DNA of 64,000 bases from Cellulomonas gilvus ATCC 13127 (GTDB lineage: Bacteria > Actinomycetota > Actinomycetes > Actinomycetales > Cellulomonadaceae): NCBI RefSeq assembly GCF_000218545.1, contig NC_015671.1:1240001-1304000 (forward strand), in the 5' to 3' direction. A program made the position numbers and the translations under genes. Shown here one piece after another: positions 8,938 through 17,743 of the stretch. Within the stretch, counting starts at the first letter, position 1. The number at the start of each line of letters is the position of its first letter. A model generated the notes under the pieces. The model was not told the origin of the DNA, ran no database searches, and was given only the letters and a program-made list of their open reading frames with translations.

Positions 8938-10226
8938 GCGCCCTTCTCCGCGGCGCGCGCGAGCTCGATGTCGAGGCCCTCACGCCGCATGCGTGTGTCG
9001 ATGTAGAGGAGCGCGACGACCGAGGCGGTGAACACGGTCGAGATGGTGTTCGCGAGGACCTGGCCGATCGACGTCGCCACGATCGCCCAGAAGCTCGTCG
9101 GGAACGGCTCGCCGAACGCGAACGCGACGACCATCGTCACCGGGAACTGGATCAGCTGGACGATCACGTACACGATGATCGAGATCAGCAGGTAGATGCC
9201 GAGCAGGCGCCAGAAGCTGCCCCGGGTGAGCCGCCAGCCGCGTGCGACCGTGGGCCAGAACGCGCGCCCCTCCAGCATGAGCGCGGGCGTGACCAGCAGC
9301 GTCCGGACGCTGACCCACACGCCGGCGACGACGAGCGCGAGCCCGCCGAGCAGGCCGATCGCGAGCGCGCCGCCCCAGGAGTCGGCGTTCGCGGCCAGCA
9401 CGAGCGGGACCACGACGAGGGCCGCCGCGAGCACCGTGACGAGTCCGACGAGCAGCGTGAACCCCAGGACCTTCCACACCTGCCGCGAGCGCAGGACCTC
9501 GCCGATCGTGACCTTGCGGCCCAGCACCGAGCGGCTCACCGAGACGATGAGCAGGCCGGTCAGGAGCGTGGTGGCGAGCGCCAGGAGCGGCGTGCCCGCC
9601 ACCGAGGCGACGCTCGCGCCGAGCATGGAGCTGTCGGTCCCGGTGAGCTCGGCTGTGGTCAGGTCGGACCCGTTGAGCGACGCGCCGAACGCGTCGTCGA
9701 TCACGGGCGTGAGCTGCCCGCCGACATACCAGGTCAGGACCGCCTGCAGGATCGCGGTGACGGTCATGACGATCGCCGAGAGGCCGAACATCACGGCGGG
9801 GTTGGCGCGCACGGCGCGGAACGAGCCGTCGAGGATCTCGCCGACGTTGAGCGGACGCAGCGGGATGATCCCCGGCTGGAGCGCCGGCGGGCGCCACGGC
9901 GTCGCACCCGCGGGCCCGTAGCCGTATCCCGCACCGGGCGGCATCGGGTACGGGCCGGGCGCAGCGGGGTGGGGCCCGGGCGGCGGTGGCGCGCTCGGCG
10001 GTCCCGCGGGGGCCGCGCCGGGTGCCGGGGGTGCGCCGGGGGGTGTGCCCCACCCGGGTGCGGCGGACCAGCCCGCCGGGGCCGCGGCGCCCGGGACCGA
10101 CGGCGCGTCCGGCTGCGCAGGGGGCTGCGGGGGCGCCGGAGCGGGCGCCGGACCGGGCTGCGAACCGGGCTTCGAACCGGGGGTCGCCCACGTCGGCGGC
10201 TGCGGTGCGTCCTGCGGGCCCGTCAT
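8934..10226 (-). CDS. Membrane protein of the glycerophosphodiester phosphodiesterase membrane-domain type
   Basis: A 430-residue protein. Residues 1-125 are Pro/Gly/Ala-rich and predicted disordered. The rest is an alpha-helical membrane domain with about six hydrophobic segments and the opening IPLRPLNVGEILDGSFRAVR. That opening is typical of actinobacterial proteins matching the GPDPase membrane domain but lacking the catalytic phosphodiesterase domain. ATG 10226 is chosen because GAGGGGG lies just upstream; longer in-frame starts would add 58 low-complexity residues. It is the promoter-proximal gene of the leftward MoxR operon and its stop overlaps the DUF4129 GTG. Enzyme activity is not expected. 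Confidence 0.78.
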   Translation of the reverse strand: MTGPQDAPQPPTWATPGSKPGSQPGPAPAPAPPQPPAQPDAPSVPGAAAPAGWSAAPGWGTPPGAPPAPGAAPAGPPSAPPPPGPHPAAPGPYPMPPGAGYGYGPAGATPWRPPALQPGIIPLRPLNVGEILDGSFRAVRANPAVMFGLSAIVMTVTAILQAVLTWYVGGQLTPVIDDAFGASLNGSDLTTAELTGTDSSMLGASVASVAGTPLLALATTLLTGLLIVSVSRSVLGRKVTIGEVLRSRQVWKVLGFTLLVGLVTVLAAALVVVPLVLAANADSWGGALAIGLLGGLALVVAGVWVSVRTLLVTPALMLEGRAFWPTVARGWRLTRGSFWRLLGIYLLISIIVYVIVQLIQFPVTMVVAFAFGEPFPTSFWAIVATSIGQVLANTISTVFTASVVALLYIDTRMRREGLDIELARAAEKGA

Positions 10227-10438
10227 CGAGCGTCGCCCCCTCGTGGGTCGTCGGACCGGTGTCCGTGCTGGTCGCGCGGGCGCGGGGCCCGATGCGGCCC
10301 TCATCGTGCCACGTCGACCCCGTGCGGGGTGCGCGGTCGCCCGGCACACGCCGTGCGGCGGCGGCCGGCGCGACGCGCGCGGGAGCCCGTTCACGCACAT
10401 GCGGCGGGATGCCGGGCGCGCGGTGCGATGATGCGCGC

Positions 10439-11122
10439 ATGAAGGGACGCGTGCTGGTGGTCGACGACGACACCGCGCTGGCCGAGATGATCGGCATCGT
10501 GCTGCGCTCGGAGGGTTTCGACCCGGTCTTCTGCGAGGACGGTGACCAGGCGCTCGGCATCTTCCGGCAGACGCAGCCGGACCTGGTGCTCCTGGACCTC
10601 ATGCTGCCGGGAAAGGACGGCAACGAGGTGTGCCGCCAGATCCGCGCCGAGTCCGGAGTGCCGATCGTCATGCTCACGGCCAAGAGCGACACGGTCGACG
10701 TGGTGCTGGGCTTGGAGTCGGGAGCCGACGACTACATCTCGAAGCCGTTCAAGCCCAAGGAGCTCGTGGCACGCGTGCGCGCCCGGCTGCGCCGCTCCGA
10801 CGAGCCCGCACCCGAGCACCTGACGATCGGGGACGTGACGATCGACGTGCCGGGCCACCGCGTCGAGCGCGGCGGTCGGCCGGTCTCGCTCACGCCGCTG
10901 GAGTTCGACCTGCTCGTCGCGCTCGCGCGCAAGCCGTGGCAGGTGTTCACGCGTGAGGTCCTGCTGGAGAAGGTGTGGGGCTACCGGCACGCCGCGGACA
11001 CGCGACTGGTCAACGTGCACGTGCAGCGCCTGCGCTCGAAGATCGAGAACGACCCCGAGCAGCCCGAGATCGTCGTGACCGTGCGCGGCGTGGGCTACAA
11101 GGCGGGCGTGACGCCCACGTGA
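10439..11122 (+). CDS. mtrA: Two-component response regulator MtrA
   Basis: A 227-residue OmpR/PhoB-class regulator. The receiver domain (1-120) has the acidic pair DDD at 9-11, phospho-acceptor Asp near 53 (LLDLMLPG), Thr in MLTAKSD and Lys in ISKPFKP. The winged helix (about 130-225) has the VSLTPLEFDLLVALA opening and ends VRGVGYKAG. Length, sequence and the following mtrB-lpqB identify MtrA, the essential actinobacterial regulator of cell-wall hydrolases, septation and replication genes. The ATG is preceded at six bases by GATGAT (10427-10432), which may be a leaderless -10. mtrB starts 16 bases downstream. Confidence 0.95.
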   Translation: MKGRVLVVDDDTALAEMIGIVLRSEGFDPVFCEDGDQALGIFRQTQPDLVLLDLMLPGKDGNEVCRQIRAESGVPIVMLTAKSDTVDVVLGLESGADDYISKPFKPKELVARVRARLRRSDEPAPEHLTIGDVTIDVPGHRVERGGRPVSLTPLEFDLLVALARKPWQVFTREVLLEKVWGYRHAADTRLVNVHVQRLRSKIENDPEQPEIVVTVRGVGYKAGVTPT

Positions 11123-11138
11123 CCGCGGTGAGCGCGCG

Positions 11139-12827
11139 ATGCCGCGGCTGAGCGGGACCGGGCGCCTCCTGAGGGCCCGGCTCGGCCGCCGCGCACGACG
11201 CTGGGTGCACGCGTGGCGTTCGTCGCTGCAGGTCCGGGTCATCACCTCGACGCTCGCGATCGGGCTCGTGGCGCTCGTCGCGATCGGCGCGTACGTGGGC
11301 GAGCGGATGATGGACGGGCTGTTCTCGGGCCGCGTCGAGCAGCTCGTCGAGGAGAGCGCACGCAGCACGCAGCAGGCGCAGGACACGTTCGAGTCCTCGA
11401 CCGCGAGCTCGGGCGTCGAGGTGCAGCGGTTGCTCACGGACGTCGCGACGGCCCAGGCCAAGGGCGGCTCGGGCGACCGTGAGGTGTTCCTCATGCGCTC
11501 GCCCCGGCAGGAGTCCCCGCTGCCCGTCGGGCTCGCGGCCTCGGACCTGTCGCTCGTCGCGATCGTGGGCGACGACCTGCGCGCCGCGACCGCGACCGGG
11601 GGCCAGCACTGGCAGTCGGTCGCGTGGGAGCGCGGCGGGCGGGTCGAGCCCGCGATCGTCGTCGGGCAGGACGTCACGGTGCCCGTCGTCGGCACGTACC
11701 AGCTGTTCTTCCTCTACAGCCTGCAGGCCGAGCAGGACCGGCTGGACTTCCTGCTGCGCACGCTCGCGCTCGCGGCCGCCGCGCTCGTCGCGCTGCTGGG
11801 CGTCATGACCTGGATGGTGACGCGCCAGACCGTGCTGCCGGTCCGCCGGGCCGCGCAGGTCGCCGAACGGCTCGCCGACGGCCACCTCGAGGAGCGCATG
11901 CCGGTGCGGGGGGACGACGAGATGGCGACGCTGGCCCGGTCGTTCAACGAGATGGCCGCGGGCCTGCAGGACCAGATCGAACGCATGGAGGAGCTGTCCG
12001 CGCTGCAGCGGCGGTTCGTCTCCGACGTGTCGCACGAGCTGCGGACGCCCCTCACGACGATCCGCATGGCGGGTGAGGTGATCCACTCCTCGCGCGAGGA
12101 CTTCGACCCCGCGGTCAAGCGCTCGGCCGAGCTGCTGTCCACGCAGCTCGACCGGTTCGAGGACCTGCTGGCCGACCTGCTGGAGATCAGCCGGTTCGAC
12201 GCGGGCGCGGCCGTGCTGGACGCCGAGAGCCGCGACGTGCGCGACGTGGTCGTGGCGGCGGTCGAGCACACGTTCCCGCTCGCGGGCAGGCGCGGCTCGT
12301 GGCTGCACGTCGACATCGACGACGACGTCGCGGTCGCCGACATCGACCCGCGCCGCGTCGAGCGCGTGCTGCGCAACCTGCTGGTCAACGCGGTCGAGCA
12401 TGCCGAGGGCAGCACGGTCGAGGTGACGGTGCGCGCGGACGCGTACGCGGTCGCCGTCACGGTGCGCGACCACGGCGTCGGCATGACGGCCGAGGAGGCG
12501 ACGCACGTGTTCGACCGGTTCTGGCGCGCGGACCCGGCCCGGGCGCGCACGTCGGGCGGCACCGGTCTGGGGCTGGCGATCTCGCTCGAGGACGCGCACC
12601 TGCACGGCGGGTGGCTCGAGGCGTGGGGCCGGCCGGGCCGGGGTGCCTCGTTCCGGCTCACGCTGCCGCGCCGTGCGGGCATCCGGCTGACCGACTCACC
12701 GCTGCCCCTGGTCCCGGACGACGCGGTCCCGCCCGACCCCGTGACGTCGTTCACGGGTCGGTCGCGCACCGACCCCGCCGCGCTGCCGGACCTGACCGAC
12801 GCGCACGAGCAGCAGGAGGTCCGATGA
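11139..12827 (+). CDS. mtrB: Sensor histidine kinase MtrB
   Basis: A 562-residue membrane kinase. TM1 lies near residues 35-55, an extracytoplasmic sensing region of about 150 residues follows, and TM2 is near 205-228. A HAMP domain comes next, then the HisKA motif SHELRTPLTTIRMAGE with phospho-acceptor His near residue 299. The HATPase_c domain has N (LLVNAVEHAEG), G1 (VRDHGVGM) and G2 (GGTGLGLAI) boxes. The C-terminal 60 residues are Pro/Asp-rich. It phosphorylates MtrA. Its stop overlaps the lpqB start (ATGA), matching the conserved mtrA-mtrB-lpqB operon, in which LpqB is proposed to modulate MtrB. Confidence 0.95.
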   Translation: MPRLSGTGRLLRARLGRRARRWVHAWRSSLQVRVITSTLAIGLVALVAIGAYVGERMMDGLFSGRVEQLVEESARSTQQAQDTFESSTASSGVEVQRLLTDVATAQAKGGSGDREVFLMRSPRQESPLPVGLAASDLSLVAIVGDDLRAATATGGQHWQSVAWERGGRVEPAIVVGQDVTVPVVGTYQLFFLYSLQAEQDRLDFLLRTLALAAAALVALLGVMTWMVTRQTVLPVRRAAQVAERLADGHLEERMPVRGDDEMATLARSFNEMAAGLQDQIERMEELSALQRRFVSDVSHELRTPLTTIRMAGEVIHSSREDFDPAVKRSAELLSTQLDRFEDLLADLLEISRFDAGAAVLDAESRDVRDVVVAAVEHTFPLAGRRGSWLHVDIDDDVAVADIDPRRVERVLRNLLVNAVEHAEGSTVEVTVRADAYAVAVTVRDHGVGMTAEEATHVFDRFWRADPARARTSGGTGLGLAISLEDAHLHGGWLEAWGRPGRGASFRLTLPRRAGIRLTDSPLPLVPDDAVPPDPVTSFTGRSRTDPAALPDLTDAHEQQEVR

Positions 12828-14497
12828 CCGCGCGACGCACGCCCGCCCCGGTGCGCACGTGGGCCACCGCGCTGGTCGCGGCGCTCGTCACGTCGCTCAC
12901 GCTCGTGGGGTGCGTCGCGATGCCGACGAGCGGCCCGGTCCGGCAGGGCGACGGCACGGTGCCCGAGGAGGGACGCGTCGATCTGCTGGCCGAGGGTCCG
13001 CAGCGCGGCGCGACGCCCGCGCAGATCGTCGAGGGCTTCCTGCTCGCGGGGAGCGCGGGTTTCGTCGGGGAGTTCGTCACGGCGCGCGAGTACCTGACCG
13101 GTGAGGCGCGCCAGTCCTGGCAGCCGCGCGACGGCGTCGTCGTCACGGGGTCGTTGCCCGCCCCGGTGGTCGAGGAGCAGCGCGTGACGTACGAGGTGCC
13201 CGTGGTCGCGCGCATCGACGCGGACGGGCGCTACACCGAGGCGCCCGCGGGTGCGCAGGAGTCCGTGACGTACGAGCTCGAACGGACCGTGGCGGGGGAG
13301 TGGCGGATCGCCACCGCACCGCAGGGCCTGCTCCTGGCGCAGGCGGAGTTCGACCGGCAGTTCCGCGCCGCGCCGCTGTACTTCCTGTCCTCGGACGCGC
13401 AGTTCCTGGTGCCCGACATCCGGTGGTTCCCGGCGCTCAACCAGCAGACGTCGATCGCGCGTGCGCTGCTCGCGGGCCCGTCGCCGTGGCTGCGGGACGC
13501 GGTCGCCACGGCGATCCCGGAGGGCGCCCAGCTCAACGCGCAGACCGTCGTGATCGGCGACGACGGCGTGGCCCAGGTGGACCTCGAGCTCGCGAGCACC
13601 ATGACGCTCGACGCGCGTGCGCTCATGCTCGCGCAGCTGCAGGCGAGCCTCGGCGGCGTGCCCGGGGTCCGGTCGGTCCAGGTCACCGCGGACGGCGTCC
13701 CGATCGACGGCCCCGCGACGCTCGAGCGCGGCGGGCTGCCGGACGGTCCGGTGGAGATGGTCCGGGACGGCGTGCTGACGACGCTCGACGCCGACGGCCT
13801 CGCGCCGGTCCCGGGCGTGGCCGCGCTCACGCCCGGTGCGCACGCTCCGGCGCGTGACGAGTCGGGTCAGGTCCGCGTCCTGCTGGACGCGAGCGGTGAC
13901 CTGGTCACGGTGGCGCGGGAGGACGACGAGCCCGCGGTGCTGCTTGAGGGCGGCCCGCTGCTGCCGCCGTCGGTGGACCGCTTCGGGTGGGCGTGGACCG
14001 CACGCCCCACGCAGGGTCTGGTGGCCGCGCGCGAGGGTGCCGAGCCCGTCGCGGTCACCGCGGAGTCGCTCGACGGGCGCACGGTCGTCGCGGTGCGCAT
14101 GGCACGCGACGCGACTCGGCTCGCGGTGGTCTCGCGCGGTGCGGACGGCGTGTCGGTCGAGGTGTACGGCGTCGTCCGGGACGCGTCCGGCACGCCGCAG
14201 CGCGTCGGCGAGCCGGTGCGGGTGGGGGCGACGCTGGTCGAGGCGGGCGAGGTCGTGTGGCTCGACGAGTCGCTGCTCGGCGTGATCGGGCGCAGCACGG
14301 GCGCCACCGCCGTGCACCGCGTGCCCGTGTCGGGACCCACGCGCGCGCTGCCCGAGGTGCCGGACCTCGTCGCGGTCGCGGGCGGCAAGGTGCTCTACGC
14401 GGCCTCGGGCGACGGCCTGCTGCACAAGCTGGTCGGCGCGACGTGGGTCGCGGTGCCGGGCGCGGAGGAGATCAGCGACCCGGCGTACCCCGGCTGA
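12824..14497 (+). CDS. lpqB: Lipoprotein LpqB
   Basis: A 557-residue secreted lipoprotein. The signal peptide ends in lipobox LVGC with the lipidated Cys at residue 30. A GerMN domain occupies about residues 200-330 (SIARALLAGPSPWLRDAV region), and the C-terminal half forms the LpqB beta-propeller-like domain. LpqB interacts with the extracytoplasmic part of MtrB in mycobacteria and influences MtrA phosphorylation and the envelope. The ATG overlaps the mtrB stop by four bases. Nothing is truncated and the length is normal. Confidence 0.94.
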   Translation: MTARRTPAPVRTWATALVAALVTSLTLVGCVAMPTSGPVRQGDGTVPEEGRVDLLAEGPQRGATPAQIVEGFLLAGSAGFVGEFVTAREYLTGEARQSWQPRDGVVVTGSLPAPVVEEQRVTYEVPVVARIDADGRYTEAPAGAQESVTYELERTVAGEWRIATAPQGLLLAQAEFDRQFRAAPLYFLSSDAQFLVPDIRWFPALNQQTSIARALLAGPSPWLRDAVATAIPEGAQLNAQTVVIGDDGVAQVDLELASTMTLDARALMLAQLQASLGGVPGVRSVQVTADGVPIDGPATLERGGLPDGPVEMVRDGVLTTLDADGLAPVPGVAALTPGAHAPARDESGQVRVLLDASGDLVTVAREDDEPAVLLEGGPLLPPSVDRFGWAWTARPTQGLVAAREGAEPVAVTAESLDGRTVVAVRMARDATRLAVVSRGADGVSVEVYGVVRDASGTPQRVGEPVRVGATLVEAGEVVWLDESLLGVIGRSTGATAVHRVPVSGPTRALPEVPDLVAVAGGKVLYAASGDGLLHKLVGATWVAVPGAEEISDPAYPG

Positions 14498-14590
14498 CGG
14501 TCCGACCTCAGCCCACGCGGTGCGCCGACGGTGCCCCCCGTGCGCGCGGTCGGCTGCGTGGGCCGCGGGCTCCGCGCAGCATGGGCAGGT

Positions 14591-15436
14591 ATGAGCACGC
14601 ATCCGCCGGCGCCGGGCCGGGGACGGCGCGCGCGCCTGCTGCGCGCCGCCGGTCACGAGCTGCTCACGCTCGTCCTGCCGGTCGAGTGCGCGGGCTGCGG
14701 TCGCCCGGACGTGGCGTGGTGCGTGCCGTGCCGGGCGTGGCTCGAGGGTGAGCCGTGGCGCTGCGAGGAGCGCGCGGGGCGGCTGGTCAGCCTGGTCCAG
14801 GACGCCCCGGTGATGCCCGTGCTGACCCTCGCGGACAACGTCGGTGCGGTGCGCGCGTCGGTGGTCGCCTGGAAGGAGCGGGGGCGCCGCGACCTCACGC
14901 CCGGCCTGGCCGCGGGCGCGCAGGTGCTCGGGCGGCACGTCGCGGACGCGCTCCCGCCCGGAGCGGGCGAGGTGCTCGTGGTGCCCGCGCCCTCCACGTC
15001 CGCCGCGCGACGACGCCGCGGCTTCGCGCACGTGGAGGCGCTGGCCTCAGGTGTCGTCACGGGCCTGGCCCGGGCCGGTGTGCCGGCGCGGGTCGCCCCC
15101 GTCCTGCGACGCGCCGCCGGTGAGCAGGTCGGCCTGGGCGTGCGTGACCGCGGGCGCCTGGTCGGGCGGGTGCACGTCGCACGCGGCACGGCCCCGCTGG
15201 TGGGGCGGACGGCCGTGCTGGTCGACGACCTGCTGACCACCGGCGCGACGCTCGCCGCGGCCGCACGCGCACTCGTCGACGCGGGTGCGTTCCCGGCCGC
15301 GGCCGTGACGCTCGCGACGACACCGGGCCCGGGCGACCGGACGCACGCGGGGGCCGGGTCGCCGGGGTCCGGGCTCGCGGCGCCCGACGCGCCGATCACC
15401 TCCTGGACAGTGGAAACACGACCGCCGCGGGGTTAG
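14591..15436 (+). CDS. ComF family phosphoribosyltransferase-like protein
   Basis: A 281-residue ComF/ComFC-type protein. It has an N-terminal four-cysteine zinc finger (CAGCGRPD...CVPC, about 35-50) and a C-terminal PRTase fold with the PRPP-binding motif VLVDDLLTTGAT near residue 215. ComFC aids DNA uptake and transformation in naturally competent bacteria. In actinobacteria the gene lies between lpqB and hpf, and competence is usually unproven. ATG 14591 fits the zinc-finger start; a CAGCAT hexamer sits eight bases upstream, while the longer upstream frame has no signal. The C-terminal 30 residues are low-complexity. Confidence 0.85.
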   Translation: MSTHPPAPGRGRRARLLRAAGHELLTLVLPVECAGCGRPDVAWCVPCRAWLEGEPWRCEERAGRLVSLVQDAPVMPVLTLADNVGAVRASVVAWKERGRRDLTPGLAAGAQVLGRHVADALPPGAGEVLVVPAPSTSAARRRRGFAHVEALASGVVTGLARAGVPARVAPVLRRAAGEQVGLGVRDRGRLVGRVHVARGTAPLVGRTAVLVDDLLTTGATLAAAARALVDAGAFPAAAVTLATTPGPGDRTHAGAGSPGSGLAAPDAPITSWTVETRPPRG

Positions 15437-15439
15437 CGT
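15411..15439 (+). promoter_or_regulatory. hpf promoter (TGGAAA-17-TAGCGT; overlapping ECF-like elements)
   Basis: TGGAAA at 15411-15416 and TAGCGT at 15434-15439 are separated by 17 bases, which fits a housekeeping actinobacterial promoter. The same bases can be read as GGAA at 15412-15415 and GTT at 15432-15434 with 16 between, the general shape of an ECF-sigma promoter. The predicted 5' leader of about 150 bases contains a 7-bp hairpin at 15474-15490. Sigma-factor assignment is an inference. Confidence 0.5.
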
Positions 15440-15594
15440 GAGCATCCGAGCCGACGGCGTCGCACAGGCCGATCGGGGGCACGGCCCCCGTCTGTCCTGG
15501 GGGCGTGTGAGGAGGTGGTGCCGACCGGGCCCGCGTGGCCCCGACCGAACGCACCGGGCGGCCTGCGCCGCCCCTCACCTCCCAGGAGGCTCAC

Positions 15595-16260
15595 ATGGAG
15601 ATCGTGGTTGCCGGCCGGCACACCGAGGTGTCCCCGAAGTTCCGGGCACATCTGACGGACAAGCTCGCGAAGGTGGAGCAGCTGGCCCCCCGCGCCCAGC
15701 GGATCGACGTCCTCGTCTCGCACGAGACCAACCCGCGGCAGTCCGACAGCTCGGAACGCGTCGAGCTGACCGTCGTGGACAAGGGACCCGTCATCCGCGC
15801 CGAGGCGTGCGCCGACGACAGGTACGCCGCGCTGGACCTCGCGCTGGGCAAGCTGCTCGAGCGCCTGCGCCGCACGCGCGACCGGCGCAAGGACCACCGC
15901 AACCACGCCCCGATCCCGCCGGTGGACGTGCGTCCGCCCGCGGACGAGCCCGTCGACGAGCCCGCAGCGGCGCCGTCCGCGGACGGCGCCGTGGAGACCA
16001 CGCTCGGCGACTCGCCCGTCGTCATCCGCGAGAAGGTCCACGAGGCGCTGCCGATGACCATCGACGACGCGCTGTACGAGATGGAGCTCGTGGGACACGA
16101 CTTCTACCTGTTCGTCGACGCCGAGACCGCGCAGCCCGCGGTCGCGTACCGGCGTCGGGGCTGGAGCTACGGCGTGATCAAGCTCGACACCCCGGTGTCC
16201 ACGGGCATCGCCGCCCGGACCGGGGGACAGGCCGCCGACGACGAGGTGCGCGTGGGCTGA
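15595..16260 (+). CDS. hpf: Ribosome hibernation-promoting factor, long form
   Basis: A 221-residue long-form HPF. The N-terminal ribosome-binding domain (1-105) begins MEIVVAGRHTEVSPKFRAHL and has the beta-alpha-beta-beta-beta-alpha pattern. After an acidic/Pro linker, the C-terminal dimerisation domain (about 160-212) contains the DALYEMELVGHDFYLF motif. It binds the 30S decoding region and forms 100S dimers in stationary phase or stress. ATG 15595 is preceded by CAGGAGG. It has its own promoter (15411-15439) and is followed by a strong hairpin terminator, so it is monocistronic. Confidence 0.94.
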   Translation: MEIVVAGRHTEVSPKFRAHLTDKLAKVEQLAPRAQRIDVLVSHETNPRQSDSSERVELTVVDKGPVIRAEACADDRYAALDLALGKLLERLRRTRDRRKDHRNHAPIPPVDVRPPADEPVDEPAAAPSADGAVETTLGDSPVVIREKVHEALPMTIDDALYEMELVGHDFYLFVDAETAQPAVAYRRRGWSYGVIKLDTPVSTGIAARTGGQAADDEVRVG

Positions 16261-16285
16261 CCGCCCACCGGACGACGTCCGGGAC

Positions 16286-16328
16286 CGACGACGCCCGGCC
16301 GGTGCACCGCACCCGCCGGGCGTCGTCG
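16286..16328 (+). terminator. Intrinsic terminator after hpf
   Basis: A 13-bp perfect inverted repeat (16286-16298 with 16316-16328) around a 17-base loop begins 26 bases after the hpf stop. There is no T tract, as is common in high-GC actinobacterial terminators. Confidence 0.65.
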
Positions 16329-16387
16329 CGTCGGGCGGCGTCGGGTCACGTGCCGCGTCCGGCCGCGCGCCCAGTGGGCCACGTGCC

Positions 16388-17743
16388 GTGTCGGACGTGC
16401 GCGGCAGGATGTGGCGCGTGGTCACACGCGTCTTGCCGTCCGAGCGGTACACCCTGTCCCAGGCCCGGCGCATCGCGCTCGCGGCGCAGGGCCTGCACCG
16501 GCCCCGACCGCCCCGCTCGGGGCCCGCGACCGCACGGCACCTGCAGGCCGTGGTCGACCGGGTCGGGCTCCTGCAGATCGACTCCGTCAACGTCCTGGCG
16601 CGTGCGCACCTCATGCCCCTGTTCTCGCGGCTCGGCCCGTACGACCCGGCGCTGCTCGACCGCGCGGCGGGCCGGGCACCGCGCCGCCTCGTCGAGTCGT
16701 GGGCGCACGTCGCGTCGTACGTGCCGCCGTCCACGTACCGGCTGCTCGAGTTCCGGCGCCGTGCGGATCGCGTGCGCCTGGGCGCGCACCCGGTCGTCGA
16801 CGGCGTCCCGCTGCGGGACTCGCCCGTGCTCGAGGAGGTGCGCGCGGTCGTCGCCGAGCTCGGACCGGTCTCGTCGGTCCAGGTGCACGAGCGCTTCGAG
16901 CACCGGTTCCCGCGCAGCGGTTCGGACTGGGGCTGGAACTGGACGGTCGCCAAGAGCGCGCTCGAGCTCATGTTCATCGCGGGTGACCTCGCGGTCGCGG
17001 GACGGACGTCGGCGTTCGAGCGCCTGTACGACCTGCCCGAGCGTGTGCTGCCCGCGGACGTGCTCGCCGCGCCGCCGCCGGACGACGCGGACGCGGTGCG
17101 TGAGCTGGTCGCGATCTCGGCACGTGCGCACGGCATCGGGACACCGCGCTGCCTGGGCGACTACTTCCGCCTGGGCATCGCGGCGACCCGTCGTGCGATC
17201 GACGAGCTCGTGGAGGCCGGCACGCTCGTGCCGGCGAGCGTGGTCGGCTGGGAGCGGGAGGTGTACCGGCACGTCGACGCGGCGCTCCCGCGCAGGGCGA
17301 CCGGTGCCGCGCTGCTGAGCCCGTTCGACCCGCTCGTCTTCGAGCGCCGGCGTCTCGAGGAGCTGTTCGGCCTCCGCTACCGCATCGAGATCTACGTCCC
17401 CGCGGCCCAGCGGCGGTGGGGGTACTACGTGCTGCCGTTCCTGCTGGGCGACCGGATCGAGGCGCTCGTGGACCTCAAGGCCGACCGGGCGGGGCGGCGG
17501 CTCCTGGTCCAGGCGGCGCACCGGGCCCCGCGCGGACCCGAGGCGGCCGTCGTGCGGGGCTCGGCCCACGCCTCGGACGTGGAGGTCGCGCACGCGCTCG
17601 CGGGTGAGCTCGTGCTCATGGCCCGGTGGCTCGGGCTCGAGCGGGTCGTCGCGGGACCTGACGGGCTGGGCGGTGACCTGCTGCCCACGCTGCTGGACGC
17701 GCTGCGCACCCACGTGGACGGTGCGGCAGGATCGTCGGGGTGA
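16388..17743 (+). CDS. YcaQ-like DNA glycosylase (winged-helix HTH_42 family)
   Basis: A protein of up to 451 residues of the YcaQ/AlkZ family, monofunctional glycosylases that unhook DNA interstrand crosslinks and bulky alkyl adducts. Family signatures are LSQARRIALAAQGL near the N-terminus, the catalytic Q-phi-D motif in LLQIDSVNV, HLMPLFSRLGPY, and SWAHVASYVP. Three winged-helix modules are expected over the length. Starts are uncertain. The longest GTG is 16388, but GTG 16418 is preceded at seven bases by CAGGAT (16405-16410), a leaderless-type signal, giving 441 residues; I think 16418 is likelier. Its stop overlaps the EamA gene start (GTGA). Lesion specificity is inferred from family. 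Confidence 0.83.
   Translation: MSDVRGRMWRVVTRVLPSERYTLSQARRIALAAQGLHRPRPPRSGPATARHLQAVVDRVGLLQIDSVNVLARAHLMPLFSRLGPYDPALLDRAAGRAPRRLVESWAHVASYVPPSTYRLLEFRRRADRVRLGAHPVVDGVPLRDSPVLEEVRAVVAELGPVSSVQVHERFEHRFPRSGSDWGWNWTVAKSALELMFIAGDLAVAGRTSAFERLYDLPERVLPADVLAAPPPDDADAVRELVAISARAHGIGTPRCLGDYFRLGIAATRRAIDELVEAGTLVPASVVGWEREVYRHVDAALPRRATGAALLSPFDPLVFERRRLEELFGLRYRIEIYVPAAQRRWGYYVLPFLLGDRIEALVDLKADRAGRRLLVQAAHRAPRGPEAAVVRGSAHASDVEVAHALAGELVLMARWLGLERVVAGPDGLGGDLLPTLLDALRTHVDGAAGSSG

Noticed and set aside
11714-15031. Minus-strand frame of over 1000 codons antisense to mtrB-lpqB-comF
   Set aside because: Composition is typical of a third-position shadow, and it overlaps three well-identified genes.
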